A DNA stretch of 19,317 bases. It comes from Hyphomicrobiaceae bacterium UBA2767 (GTDB lineage: Bacteria; Pseudomonadota; Alphaproteobacteria; Rhizobiales; Methyloligellaceae). Below are positions 5,980 through 14,001 of the stretch, piece after piece. The number at the start of each line of letters is the position of its first letter. The first letter of the stretch is position 1. Position numbers and translations under genes: made by a program. The notes below the pieces were generated by a model, which made no database searches, was not told where the DNA came from, and saw nothing but the letters and a program-made list of their open reading frames with translations. The stretch is from NCBI GenBank assembly GCA_002352635.1, contig DEIT01000190.1:1-19317 (forward strand), written 5' to 3'.

Positions 5980-7155
5980 ATGGCATCCGACGCATCGACG
6001 CGCACGACGGCTCATCCGGCCGTTGATGCATTGTTCCTGATCACCGCAGTCGGCTTCTTTGCCGTGTTGATGAACTATTATGTGACGTCGACAGGCGGCC
6101 CCAGCCTTCTCGCCTCGACCATGGTGCCAATAGCCTTTGTGCTCTATGTCTTCGATGCCCTCAGGAAGAACGATTTCTATACGAAGCTGGGCGTATCGCT
6201 GAACTATCTCATTGCGGCGGCATATATCGCCGTTTCCCTTTACGTCTCCTATTACATGTATACCGAATTCGAGGACCTCGGCACCGAGCGTGCGGGTGAC
6301 TGGGATCCGCTTGATTTCTATGTCGGCGGCGCCATGTTCCTGCTCATCATGGAATATGCGCGCAAGCGCCAGTTCGAGTTGTTCATCCTCAACATAATTC
6401 TGATTGTCTACGCCGTGTATGGCTGGGTCGTGCCCGGCATGTTCAATCATCCGGGTTTGAGTTGGGAGCGTATCGTGACTTCCATGAGCCTGGAGGATTC
6501 CACCGGCATCTTCTCCAACCTGCCGCAACTCGCACTGACACTCATCGGATCATTTGTGCTGGTTCTGAGCGTGTTGCGGGCGTTTGGCTGTATTGAATCC
6601 ATATTGCGCGCGGCATCCCGGCTTGCGGCGCGTTCGCTTTACGCATTGCCACAAGCTGCAGTCCTCGGTTCCTTCGGTGTGGCGGCCGTCAGTGGCAGTG
6701 GTGCTGCAAACGCGGTCACAACCGGTTCGGCCACCATCCCAGCCATGATCAAGTCAGGCATGCCGCGCGAAAATGCGGCGTCGGTGGAAGCTGCCGCATC
6801 TCTCGGCGGTCAACTCATGCCGCCGATCATGGGTCTTTCGGCGTTCCTTGTGGCGAATTTCCTGGATGTCAGCTACGGCGACGTGGTCGCGCGAGGTTAC
6901 GCGCCGGCACTGATCTATTTCATTTCGGTGTTTGTCAGCGTTTACCTGTTGTCGCGGTATGTCGGCACGGTTCTGGTCGGCTTCTGGCACATTGCTCATG
7001 CCTTCCTGGGCGAATACACAAAGCTCAAGATCGATGGCTCAGGCATAGTCCTTGGCCAGCTGCTGCAAAGCCTCAAAGCTCCGCATGCCGACATTGGGGT
7101 CAACTTCCACATGCGTTCGCATATGAGTGGCACCATTGAGAACGCACTCCTCTAA
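5980..7155 (+). pseudogene. TRAP transporter fused permease (DctQM-type), 3'-truncated
   Basis: The first about 335 residues (to roughly 6985) are a genuine TAXI-type fused permease. DctQ-like helices (LFLITAVGFFAVLMNYY, VSLNYLIAAAYIAVSLYV, FELFILNIILIVYAVYGW) are followed by the start of the DctM channel domain with GSGAANAVTTGSATIPAMI and AASLGGQLMPPIMGLSAFLV. Family members are usually 600-850 aa, so most of the DctM part is missing. From about 6990 the frame runs through DNA that is antisense to an amidohydrolase, and the last about 55 residues (ending SHMSGTIENALL) are not permease. A deletion has joined the two genes. The ATG at 5980 has GAGGGGGG upstream (5960-5967). The product cannot form a complete transporter. 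Confidence 0.85.
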
Positions 7156-7470
7156 CGTTTGGCGCGCCCGGTCATACACGTCCTCGACGGTGAAAGTTTC
7201 CTTCACGGCGGCAACCCGCGCCATGTGATCCCGGCCCCTGTTGGGCGATGGCGAGCAACGGTCGAGGATGCGGGACTTGTCCAGGTGAATGTGCGTTTCA
7301 ATCAATCCGCTGGAGACGAGGCGCCCTTCGACATCAAGCCGTTCGCCGTCTGCTTCGAGGTGTGGCTCGATAGCCGCGATTTTGCTGCCTTCCAGGCCGA
7401 TATCGACGGTGGGCGAATTCTCCGCTGCGCCAGCGATGCGGGCATTGCTCAGGATGAGGTCGAGTCCCAT
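7039..7470 (-). pseudogene. Cytosine-deaminase-like amidohydrolase, 3'-truncated with nonsense codon
   Basis: The 143 residues read LILSNARIAG, VDIGLEGSKIAAIEPHL, then the metal-binding His-x-His in SSGLIETHIHLDKSRI, and ATHMRTHVEVDPNVGMRSFE. This is the N-terminal third of a CodA-like amidohydrolase of about 400 aa. The frame stops at TGA 7039-7041 after AKDYA. Directly beyond it the same frame continues as family-like sequence, AIDLELCVFAQEGMS, down to about 6994. The TGA therefore replaces what is usually Trp. Past that point the sequence is antisense to the TRAP permease. The gene is doubly inactivated by the nonsense codon and the deletion. The SD AGAGAG precedes ATG 7470. Co-location with a TRAP system suggests a former uptake/catabolism locus for a nitrogenous ring compound (inference). 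Confidence 0.8.
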
Positions 7471-7672
7471 TTATACTCTCTCTGTTCTGGATTGACGCTT
7501 ACATCAGGACTGCCGAATTGGCCGGATGGGCGTCGCATGACATTGAGCATTCACTTTAGTGCATCGGGTGCATCAGCGCCAATATGAAGAGCAATCTTGC
7601 AGTGTCGGCGCGACCCAACTATTGATCATCCACTAGAGTAATCCTTCCTGCAGGCCTTCCGGATCATTTGTC

Positions 7673-8653
7673 ATGACATCTAAGACCATCCCGCCTCGTG
7701 AAGAGATCACAATCGGTTTCGCCCATGTTGCCTATCAGTTGGCCGACGCATTTTCGCGCCGCGATCTGGGCATCAATCATTTTCAGGTCTGGTCGGCCGA
7801 CGATCTGAAAAGACGCGCCGGCGAGGCGGATGTGATTGTGACATCCGGTTTCTGGACCAACGACATCCTCGATGACTCGCCGCGTGTGGTGTTCGTCCAG
7901 TCTTCGAGCGCAGGCATGGATCGATTCGACCCGGAAAAATTCCGCACGCAGTCGGTCCGGCTTGCGAGCGGCCAGGGGGCCAATGAAAGGGCGGTTGCGG
8001 AGCATGCCATGGCATTGCTCCTGTCGCTCACGCGGCTCCTGCCTGAAGCCCGGGACAATCAGCACAACAAAAAATGGCGCGGTATGATTTCCGACCCCAA
8101 TGTCAGAGAGGATGAGCTCGGCGGTAAAACGATGCTCATTGTGGGTATGGGGCGGATTGGTTCCCGGTTGGCGACGCTGGCCAAGGCATTCGACATTCAT
8201 GTCATCGCGCTAAAGCGAGACCCGTCAAAGGGAGGCGAGGCAGCGCATGAGGTTCACGCTCAGGAAAAGCTGCATGAACTGCTACCGCGTGCCGACATCG
8301 TTGCATTGACCTGCCCGCTGACCCCGGAGACCGAGAACCTGATCGACGCGGACGCTTTTGCCGCCATGAAACCCAGTGCCTTCCTCATCAATGTTGCGCG
8401 CGGCAAGGTGGTAGAGGAAAACGCGTTGATCGCTGCGCTGGAGAACGGCCAGATCGCGGCCGCTGGGCTCGATTGCACGGTAGAAGAGCCGTTGCCGGAA
8501 AGCTCACCTCTCTGGTCATTCGACAATGCCCTCATCACACCGCACACGGCCGGCGAGACCCGTCGCTACGAAGACAATGTCGTCGACATTCTCATGGATA
8601 ATCTCGAGCGGCTGTGGCGCGGGGACACCGAGCTGCGAAACGAGGTCGCTTAA
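7673..8653 (+). CDS. D-2-hydroxyacid dehydrogenase, NAD(P)-binding, 326 aa
   Basis: Oxidoreductase that interconverts 2-oxoacids and D-2-hydroxyacids. The N-terminal catalytic subdomain includes VFVQSSSAGMDRFD. A Rossmann nucleotide-binding fold follows with GMGRIG at 158-163. The catalytic triad is visible: Arg243 in NVARGKVVEENAL, Glu272 in TVEEPLPESSPLW, and His291 in ALITPHTAGETRRYED. The length is typical. The residue after the Rossmann beta2 strand is basic (ALKRDP), which may favour NADP over NAD. The specific substrate (for example glyoxylate, hydroxypyruvate or phosphoglycerate) cannot be told. The start ATG 7673 has no strong SD. It is divergent from the amidohydrolase remnant across about 200 bp and convergent with the deaminase, with only 21 bp between stops. 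Confidence 0.93.
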   Translation: MTSKTIPPREEITIGFAHVAYQLADAFSRRDLGINHFQVWSADDLKRRAGEADVIVTSGFWTNDILDDSPRVVFVQSSSAGMDRFDPEKFRTQSVRLASGQGANERAVAEHAMALLLSLTRLLPEARDNQHNKKWRGMISDPNVREDELGGKTMLIVGMGRIGSRLATLAKAFDIHVIALKRDPSKGGEAAHEVHAQEKLHELLPRADIVALTCPLTPETENLIDADAFAAMKPSAFLINVARGKVVEENALIAALENGQIAAAGLDCTVEEPLPESSPLWSFDNALITPHTAGETRRYEDNVVDILMDNLERLWRGDTELRNEVA

Positions 8654-8674
8654 CAACTGGCCAAGTTTAGTGCT

Positions 8675-9169
8675 TCAGCTGACGCGGGCGACAAAGTCGT
8701 CGAAGACCTCCTGTCCCAGTTCACCCAGCAGCCGTTCCGCCGGCATGGCCCGTTGATCCATCGGCAATCCCACCTCGCGCTGCAGCTCGAGCGCACTCAT
8801 GCGACGTGACCATTTTGGATCATGCTCGGCCAGGCGTCTGAAGAACACCGCACTTTCGGCAATCGTGCTGGCGTAATAGAGACGCTCGATCCCCGCGATA
8901 TGCATTGTCGCAACGCACATGGAGCAGGGCTCGCAGGACGTGTAAAGATCGCAGCCCGGCAGTGTGGGAGTTCCCAACCGCTTGCAGGCGTCACGAATGG
9001 CCTCAACCTCGCCATGAGATGTCGGGTCGAATTTTCCGTGAGATCGATTGAGCCCCTCACCAATAATTGCGCCATCTTTCACAACGACGGCCCCATAGGG
9101 CAAAGCGCCGGGTTCGCTGAGGCTCTCCCGCGCGATCTCGATCGCCCGGAGCATGAAGTCTTCATTCAT
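8675..9169 (-). CDS. Zinc-dependent nucleoside/nucleobase deaminase, CMP/dCMP-type, 164 aa
   Basis: Cytidine/deoxycytidylate deaminase superfamily enzyme that hydrolytically deaminates a purine or pyrimidine base. The zinc and proton-shuttle residues are visible: His52 and Glu54 in TSHGEVEAIRDA, and the paired cysteines Cys82 and Cys85 in SCEPCSMC. AIEIARESL..GALPYGAVVVKDG at the N-terminus is typical. The sequence after PCxxC (ATMHIAGIERLYYAS, AVFFRRLAEHD) resembles guanine-deaminase-like and free-base deaminases rather than TadA, but specificity is uncertain. The start is ATG 9169 because it overlaps the upstream stop in ATGA (9166-9169). A longer reading frame upstream is the overlapping gene's other frame. 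The downstream end is convergent with the dehydrogenase. Confidence 0.9.
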   Translation of the reverse strand: MNEDFMLRAIEIARESLSEPGALPYGAVVVKDGAIIGEGLNRSHGKFDPTSHGEVEAIRDACKRLGTPTLPGCDLYTSCEPCSMCVATMHIAGIERLYYASTIAESAVFFRRLAEHDPKWSRRMSALELQREVGLPMDQRAMPAERLLGELGQEVFDDFVARVS

Positions 9170-9534
9170 GGGCAATTCTCCTGTTTTTCGCGCATCAGCG
9201 TCAGTGCAATGTTCGCAAGTCCCGGCCAGTGGTGTGCTTGATGGTCGGCCACAATAATCCAGTCTTTCATCGGAGGCTTGGTTTTGAAAGGGGCCAGATG
9301 GGTCCACGCGTCGGTCGGAATGGATGGGAAATCAAAATCACGGCCAAGGCGCACACCGAGACCCGCAGTTCCTGACTTTGTGGAGCGGAACGCGAATACC
9401 TTGCCCTGATAGGTGACCGCCTCAGCTGACATCATGCGGCCATGCTCGACGCCTTCCTCACTTGATACCAATCGGTCCGCCAAGGCTTCCCATGTTTCAG
9501 CCCCATCAGTTGATCCATTGTCGGTTTTCGTCAT
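9166..9534 (-). CDS. Conserved-looking hypothetical protein, 122 aa (YjbR/TfoX-like fold possible)
   Basis: Starts at ATG 9534, with GGTGAGG about 8 nt upstream, and ends in an ATGA overlap with the deaminase start, so the two are translationally coupled. The sequence contains ETWEALADRLVSSEEGVEHG, VTYQGKVFAFRSTKSGTAGLGV, RLGRDFDF and TKPPMKDWIIVADHQAHHWP. A small alpha/beta domain with a GKVFAF strand and a PMKDW turn recalls YjbR/MmcQ- or TfoX-N-type proteins. I cannot confirm this. There is no signal peptide or membrane helix. Function unknown. Coupling to the deaminase suggests related regulation. Confidence 0.8.
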   Translation of the reverse strand: MTKTDNGSTDGAETWEALADRLVSSEEGVEHGRMMSAEAVTYQGKVFAFRSTKSGTAGLGVRLGRDFDFPSIPTDAWTHLAPFKTKPPMKDWIIVADHQAHHWPGLANIALTLMREKQENCP

Positions 9535-9652
9535 TTGCGTCGCCTCACCATGAAGATTGTGAAAAGAGCATAGCGGGCGAGAAAAATATGTTCTCGAACA
9601 TTTTATGCAGTCCGTTACGGTTTGTCGCCAAATGACAGATGGGGGATTTCCA

Positions 9653-10342
9653 GTGACTGAATTTTCCGGATTTCCGAAGGAACTTGTCTCGTTTTTGAGG
9701 GATTTGGCCGCCGACAACGACAAGGACTGGTTTGTCGCGAACCGGGCAATCTATGACGAGGCTTACATGGCGCCGGCGCTTGTTTTCATAGAAGCGCTTT
9801 CTCCCCGTCTTGCGAAACTTTCTCCGCCGTTGCAGGCAGTGCCAAAGCTCAACGGATCGTTGAGGCGCATCCATCGCGATGTCCGCTTCTCCAAGGATAA
9901 GCGGCCATACAACACGCGGCTGCATCTGGTGTTCTGGACGGGCGATCACCCCAATCGCGCGCCGGCAATGCATTTTGTGGTTGCACATGACCATCTGGGG
10001 TTCGGCTCCGGGCAGTGGGGGTTTGGGCCCGACGCTCTCAAGAGATATCGAGAAGCGGTGGCGGACCAGATGAAAGCGCGTGCGTTGCAGAGCGCGATCG
10101 ACAAGGCGTGTGCCGGTGGGGTCTATGAGCTGAGCGAGCCTGTGTTGGCCCGGGTGCCCAAAGGTTTTGATGCTGACGCGCCACACGCTGAACTCTTGCG
10201 CCACAAGGGCATTGTCGTGAAGGGCGGGGGCGACACTCATCCTGCGGTTCTTTTCTCACCGGACATAGTCGATTGGACACTGGAGCAAATAAGGCTGACC
10301 ATGCCTCTGCATCGCTGGCTCGTGGAGAACGTCGACGGATAA
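9653..10342 (+). CDS. DUF2461 / TIGR02453 family protein, 229 aa
   Basis: Matches the uncharacterised DUF2461 family: F-P-KELVSFLRDLAADNDKDWFVANRAIYDE at the start, LNGSLRRIHRDVRFSKDKRPYNTR in the middle (the most recognisable family motif), and VLFSPDIVDWTLEQIRLTMPLHRWL near the end. The biochemical role of the family is not established. I chose GTG 9653 because GGGGGA (9641-9646) is 6 nt upstream and the family begins close to FSGFPKE. ATG 9605 or 9632 would add residues that look non-conserved. It is divergent from the 122-aa gene and 4 bp upstream of the next gene, so probably in an operon with it. Confidence 0.9.
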   Translation: MTEFSGFPKELVSFLRDLAADNDKDWFVANRAIYDEAYMAPALVFIEALSPRLAKLSPPLQAVPKLNGSLRRIHRDVRFSKDKRPYNTRLHLVFWTGDHPNRAPAMHFVVAHDHLGFGSGQWGFGPDALKRYREAVADQMKARALQSAIDKACAGGVYELSEPVLARVPKGFDADAPHAELLRHKGIVVKGGGDTHPAVLFSPDIVDWTLEQIRLTMPLHRWLVENVDG

Positions 10343-10346
10343 AGGT

Positions 10347-11246
10347 TTGGCTTCGAAATCAACGTCCAGTTCAGGCCAGGCGTATCTGCGTCTGCTTGCT
10401 CTCGAGGCGGCCTGGCCATGGATCGCGGCTGACATAAAAAACGCGCCAGGCGAAGACGCCTGGCAAACGCGATGGATGGAAGAAGCTGATGACGTCAGCG
10501 CGCTAATCCTGGGGGCCGACGCTGTCCCCGACATGTGGGCGGTCGCGATGACCGGCGATGGCCCGGAAGTTGTCGGTCAGACGCATCTGAAGTCCAGAAT
10601 ACATCTCGGTAAGAGCCCGTTCCTCGGCGCGCATTGGCATGTACGGCCCGATCTCGATGGGGTGTGCTGTTACGAGGTCCTTGCGGTTGCCTTTCACACC
10701 GAGCCTGGAACGGAAGCGCTGCGCCTCGTCCGCGGTGGGCAGGAGGAAGAAGTCTCAACCCGCGACGGCGGCAAACGGTTCGTCTTTGCAGATCTGAATG
10801 ATGCCACGCCCATCGAGCGGTTCACCGGAATTCGCATTGATGGCGCCTGGCATGCTCCAGTGCGCGAGGATTCGCCATATCGCGCAAGCTACGCCGCGGA
10901 AGCCTGGGAGGCGTACTCCCACACCTGGAACACGCCGGAAGGCACTTGGCACGACTGGTGTGGCAGTCTGTTCTATGAACTGGAAGATGAAGAGTACGAA
11001 GACATGGTGATCAATTTGTTGCGTAACCTCGATCCTGAAAAACACCAATCTGGATTGGGATCACTTGGTGCCGGTCCGATCTATGGCTCAGGACACTCAT
11101 TCTACGATGCCGTGGAAAACGATCCGCTTATCCATCCCCGCTCGCTCTATCAGGCCTTGCTGCTGGAGCGTCCTGAGTTCATGGATTCCGATGTGGCCGA
11201 GCGCTATCACCGGCTGATGAAGAATTTGCAGGCGCGCAAGTGGTAG
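10347..11246 (+). CDS. Hypothetical protein, 299 aa, TTG start coupled to DUF2461 gene
   Basis: Family not recognised. The frame begins at TTG 10347, 4 nt after the DUF2461 stop (TAAAGGTTTG). No other standard start occurs until an ATG about 43 codons in, which would remove the helical YLRLLALEAAWPWIAADIK. The protein is acidic and Trp/Tyr-rich (HWHVRPDLDGVCCYEVLAV, SHTWNTPEGTWHDWCGSLFYEL), with no signal peptide or membrane helix. It is probably a single soluble domain. Codon use resembles its neighbours. Translational coupling would explain the poor start signal. The terminator at 11261-11308 belongs to the facing gene. Confidence 0.75.
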   Translation: MASKSTSSSGQAYLRLLALEAAWPWIAADIKNAPGEDAWQTRWMEEADDVSALILGADAVPDMWAVAMTGDGPEVVGQTHLKSRIHLGKSPFLGAHWHVRPDLDGVCCYEVLAVAFHTEPGTEALRLVRGGQEEEVSTRDGGKRFVFADLNDATPIERFTGIRIDGAWHAPVREDSPYRASYAAEAWEAYSHTWNTPEGTWHDWCGSLFYELEDEEYEDMVINLLRNLDPEKHQSGLGSLGAGPIYGSGHSFYDAVENDPLIHPRSLYQALLLERPEFMDSDVAERYHRLMKNLQARKW

Positions 11247-11260
11247 GTATTCAGTCGGGC

Positions 11261-11308
11261 AAAAAACCGACCGCCCCATTTCCTGGCATCAGAATAAAGG
11301 GCGGCCGG
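11261..11308 (-). terminator. Rho-independent terminator of the TPR gene
   Basis: Read on the minus strand, CCGGCCGCCC (11308-11299) pairs with GGGCGGTCGG (11276-11267) with one mismatch. The loop is about 22 nt and a run of six T (11266-11261) follows directly. It lies about 50 bp downstream of the TPR stop codon. The plus-strand side lacks a T-run, so it is directional. Confidence 0.75.
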
Positions 11309-11359
11309 GTGTATGCATCGAGGCATCGGGGGGGCGAGCCTCAGATGATCGTTATTAGA

Positions 11360-11965
11360 TTACCAAGTAGCCGTGTCGGTGCCTGAAATCACGGCAGCAA
11401 GCTCGACATATTCCTTGCAGCCTTTGCCGCAGCGCTTACCAATCTCTGCCAGTTCGAGCTTGGCAAGGTCGAGGCGACCAGCCTTTACATACCCTTCTCC
11501 GAGATACTCGCGTGCAAGCACGAAGTCTGGATTGATTGCAAGCGCGGCCTTGTAATAGGTAATCGCCGTATCAAGATCTCCGCTCTTGCGGTAGCTGTAG
11601 CCCAGGTAATTCAAAACGTGTGGATCCTGTTGGTTCGCCGTTTTCAGGATTTCGATGGCCTTCTTAAAATGACCGGTCTTGGCAAGAATCCTCCCTTCGG
11701 CGTAAAGCTTGTCGCTTGGGCTAAGTTCAGATTGGTTCTTCTTTTTCTTGCACCGGTTGCCGCTGTTGCTCCAGAAGCAATGACTCAGAGCCTGGCAGGA
11801 GTTTTTGGTGGTTTTTGTTGAGCATGCCGGATTGGAGGCGGGAGCCGGGGAACCGCCGCCTGCGGCATATGTCGGCGTTACGGTGAGAAGCGCGGCGGAG
11901 CCGACGAAAGCCGCGGCGAGAAACTTCACAGCCATGCGCGAAATCGGTTGGGAGGTGTTGTACAT
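11360..11965 (-). CDS. Exported Cys-rich TPR-repeat protein, 201 aa
   Basis: Starts at ATG 11965, with AAGG about 9 nt upstream. A longer frame adds 14 residues without a better signal. Residues 1-34 are a Sec signal peptide (hydrophobic MAVKFLAAAFVGSAALLTV, cleavage near TYA-AGG), so it acts in the periplasm. A short cysteine motif follows, with five cysteines within about 30 residues (ACSTKTTKNSCQALSHCFW, then NRC) and a KKKK stretch. At least two TPR units come next (KLYAEGRILAKTGHFKKAIE, LNYLGYSYRKSGDLDTAITY, AREYLGEGYVKAGRLDLAKL), ending in a CGKGC pair. It is divergent from the ECF sigma gene, so probably its target or signal partner. The mechanism is inference. Confidence 0.88.
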   Translation of the reverse strand: MYNTSQPISRMAVKFLAAAFVGSAALLTVTPTYAAGGGSPAPASNPACSTKTTKNSCQALSHCFWSNSGNRCKKKKNQSELSPSDKLYAEGRILAKTGHFKKAIEILKTANQQDPHVLNYLGYSYRKSGDLDTAITYYKAALAINPDFVLAREYLGEGYVKAGRLDLAKLELAEIGKRCGKGCKEYVELAAVISGTDTATW

Positions 11966-12089
11966 TTCAATTACCTTTTGTTGCTTCGATCCAGGCATTC
12001 GACGCACCGGGGGAAACGCGCCCTCATCGGCGTGTGCATGGGGTAAACACGCTATCTCCAGAATTATTCGATTTTAAGACCAAAAAAAG

Positions 12090-12623
12090 ATGAGCGACGA
12101 TGCCCACAACACTGTGAATGCCGGTCTGGCCGAGCACTTGACCCGCCTCTGGCGGTACGGTCTCGTTTTGTCGGGCAGCCGCGATGCAGCGGAAGACCTT
12201 GTGCAGGCCACGTGCGTGCGGGCTCTTGAACGTTCGCAACAGTTCCAGGAAGGAACGCGGCTTGATCGCTGGCTGTTCTCGATCCTGAATTCGATTTGGA
12301 AGAATGAACTGCGTTCCCAGAAAATCCGGACTGGTGAGGGGTTTGTCAGTGCCGAAGACGTGCTGGTCGGTGATGGTGCAGCAGAAGTTGAAACGAATAT
12401 TTTCGCCCGTCAGGTGTTAGCAGAAGTGCAGACATTGCCTGAAGTGCAGCGCGTGACGGTCTTTCTCGTTTATGCGGAAGGGCTGACATACAGGGAGGCC
12501 GCAGAAACCCTGGATGTGCCGGTAGGAACGATCATGAGCCGGTTGGCGGCGGCGCGTGCCAAGCTCGGCCAGCTCAATCAGGACGATGCCACAGGCAAAA
12601 AAGAAACGGATCGAACCAAATGA
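12090..12623 (+). CDS. ECF-type RNA polymerase sigma factor, 177 aa
   Basis: Sigma-70 family, extracytoplasmic-function type, with only regions 2 and 4. Region 2 is LTRLWRYGLVLSGSRDAAED then QATCVRALERSQQF and DRWLFSILNSIWKNELRSQK. Region 4 is LPEVQRVTVFLVYAEGLTYREAAETLDVPVGTIMSRLAAARAKL, with a clear helix-turn-helix. It directs RNA polymerase to a stress regulon that cannot be deduced here. The ATG at 12090 has only a weak purine tract. The gene overlaps the anti-sigma gene by 4 bp (ATGA, 12620-12623). The divergent TPR gene shares a 124-bp promoter region. Confidence 0.95.
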   Translation: MSDDAHNTVNAGLAEHLTRLWRYGLVLSGSRDAAEDLVQATCVRALERSQQFQEGTRLDRWLFSILNSIWKNELRSQKIRTGEGFVSAEDVLVGDGAAEVETNIFARQVLAEVQTLPEVQRVTVFLVYAEGLTYREAAETLDVPVGTIMSRLAAARAKLGQLNQDDATGKKETDRTK

Positions 12624-13495
12624 GTAACTGGCGCGATCATGGCCCCGTAACGGACGAGGATCTTGTTGCTTATCTCGACGGGATGCTCGAGGACGAGCTG
12701 GCGGAATATGTCGAGGGTGAAGTCAGATCGGACCGTGATCTGAATGCTCGACTCGAACTTCTGCGCCGCGGTGAACGTCCGTTTGAAGAAGCTTACGACC
12801 TGCTGCTGCACGAAGCGCCCCAGAAACGGTTGAAGCAGATTCTCAAACTTGCCAAGGAACCACCTCCCAAACCTGCTGAAGAGACCGAGATGGAACGGCC
12901 TGCAGCGCGGACGGCGGGGATGGCGGCAGGTGCACGCAGAGAGCCGTGGGCGGGTTGGCGTATGTTGGCTGCCGCTGCTGTGTTGATTGCGGTTTTTGCC
13001 GGTGGCCTCTACTCGAGCCGTCTGATTCAAGTGCCGGGTCAGAAACAGCAGGCTGCCGGCGACTCCTGGTCAAAGAAGGGCTGGCGCGCAGCGGTCGCGG
13101 AGTATCAGTCTCTCTTTATTACCCAAACGCTGCAGAGTGCCGGTGGAGATGAGCAGGAACAGGCCTCCAGCATGCGTGTGGTATCGAACTACCTGGGAAT
13201 TGATCTGACGGCAGATAAGGTGAGTGTTGCGCCGCTCGAACTGAAGCGTGCTGACGTATTGAAATTTGCGGGCAAACCGCTGGTGCAGGTTGCCTATCTG
13301 GCAAATGGCAAGACGCCGGTGTCGTTCTGCATCATAAAGGGTAAGCGCAAACCCCATGAACTGGCGCAGGAGCAGCGTCTCGGGCTCAATATCGTTTACT
13401 GGGATACAGACGACTTCGGTTTCATGGTGATCGGCGATGTGCCGAAGGACCAGCTTGACGAAATCGCACGCAAACTTCGCCGGCAAGTATCCTAG
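12620..13495 (+). CDS. Membrane-anchored anti-sigma factor, 291 aa
   Basis: The N-terminal cytoplasmic segment (DEDLVAYLDGMLEDELAEYVEGEVRSDRDLNARLELL) is typical of anti-sigma factors of ECF partners. It lacks an obvious HxxxCxxC zinc motif. One transmembrane helix follows at about residues 115-132 (MLAAAAVLIAVFAGGLYSS). A periplasmic domain of about 155 residues has no family I recognise (VSVAPLELKRADVLKFAGKP, VQVAYLANGKTPVSFCIIKG, GFMVIGDVPKDQLDEIARKL). It should hold the adjacent sigma factor inactive at the membrane until a periplasmic signal is sensed. Gene order and the 4-bp overlap support co-expression. Confidence 0.88.
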   Translation: MSNWRDHGPVTDEDLVAYLDGMLEDELAEYVEGEVRSDRDLNARLELLRRGERPFEEAYDLLLHEAPQKRLKQILKLAKEPPPKPAEETEMERPAARTAGMAAGARREPWAGWRMLAAAAVLIAVFAGGLYSSRLIQVPGQKQQAAGDSWSKKGWRAAVAEYQSLFITQTLQSAGGDEQEQASSMRVVSNYLGIDLTADKVSVAPLELKRADVLKFAGKPLVQVAYLANGKTPVSFCIIKGKRKPHELAQEQRLGLNIVYWDTDDFGFMVIGDVPKDQLDEIARKLRRQVS

Positions 13496-13518
13496 GCAAT
13501 GCGGGTTTGAGCGCCGGC

Positions 13519-14001
13519 CTATTCTGCTGCATGCGCGGCGTTGACCGGTTGCAGGTCTCCGGTGATTACATAACGTAGAACGGCGACGATCTGCTCGGGC
13601 GTTTCCGCAACCGCCTGGGCCGCGGCGTCGACTTCTTTGAGAGCGTGGGCGTGACCGGGACCGTGCATAATAATGAGGGGCTTTCCCAGGGCCGCCGCAA
13701 AGCCTGCATCAAATGCAGCATTCCACTGCTTGTACTGATCGCCGAAACGCACAACGACGATGTCAGCTTGCTCGATGAGTGTGCGCGTCCGGATGGCGTT
13801 GACACCTGCTCCTTTGCGGTCTTTCCAGAAGGCGTTCTCTTCCGTGCCGAGAATTGCAACACCGCAATCATCGGAAAAGCCGTGGTTGGTCACAGGCGCG
13901 GAAAACTCGACGGGCAGGTCGGCGGTCTTCGCCCCTGCCTCAATCCGTTCGCGCCAGTCGGTGTGGATTTCGCCAGAAAGATATACGTGCCAATTCGTCA
14001 T
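13519..14001 (-). CDS. YtoQ family protein, 160 aa
   Basis: MTNWHVYLSGEIHTDWRERI at the start, SAPVTNHGFSDDCG and AFWKDRKGAGVNAIRTRTLIEQADIVVVRFGDQYKQWNAAFDAG are hallmark segments of the YtoQ family. That family is structurally related to nucleoside 2-deoxyribosyltransferase-like (DUF4406-type) folds. Its physiological role is unknown. The start ATG 14001 has GGAG about 8 nt upstream. A frame 10 codons longer exists but lacks an SD. It is convergent with the anti-sigma gene, 23 bp apart. Confidence 0.9.
   Translation of the reverse strand: MTNWHVYLSGEIHTDWRERIEAGAKTADLPVEFSAPVTNHGFSDDCGVAILGTEENAFWKDRKGAGVNAIRTRTLIEQADIVVVRFGDQYKQWNAAFDAGFAAALGKPLIIMHGPGHAHALKEVDAAAQAVAETPEQIVAVLRYVITGDLQPVNAAHAAE

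Noticed and set aside
5887..6528. 213-codon minus-strand frame opposite the TRAP permease
   Set aside because: Antisense to recognisable permease helices and rich in His/Glu/Gly from reverse reading. There is no SD or family match.
7471..7672. Possible purine/pyrimidine riboswitch or LexA-type box in the amidohydrolase/dehydrogenase intergenic region
   Set aside because: No conserved riboswitch core and no GTTC-N7-GTTC pattern could be found by eye, either here or near uvrB.
12011..12037. GGAAAC upstream of the ECF sigma gene as a possible autoregulated -35 box
   Set aside because: No suitable -10 element lies at 16-17 bp spacing. The nearest CGTGTG is too close.
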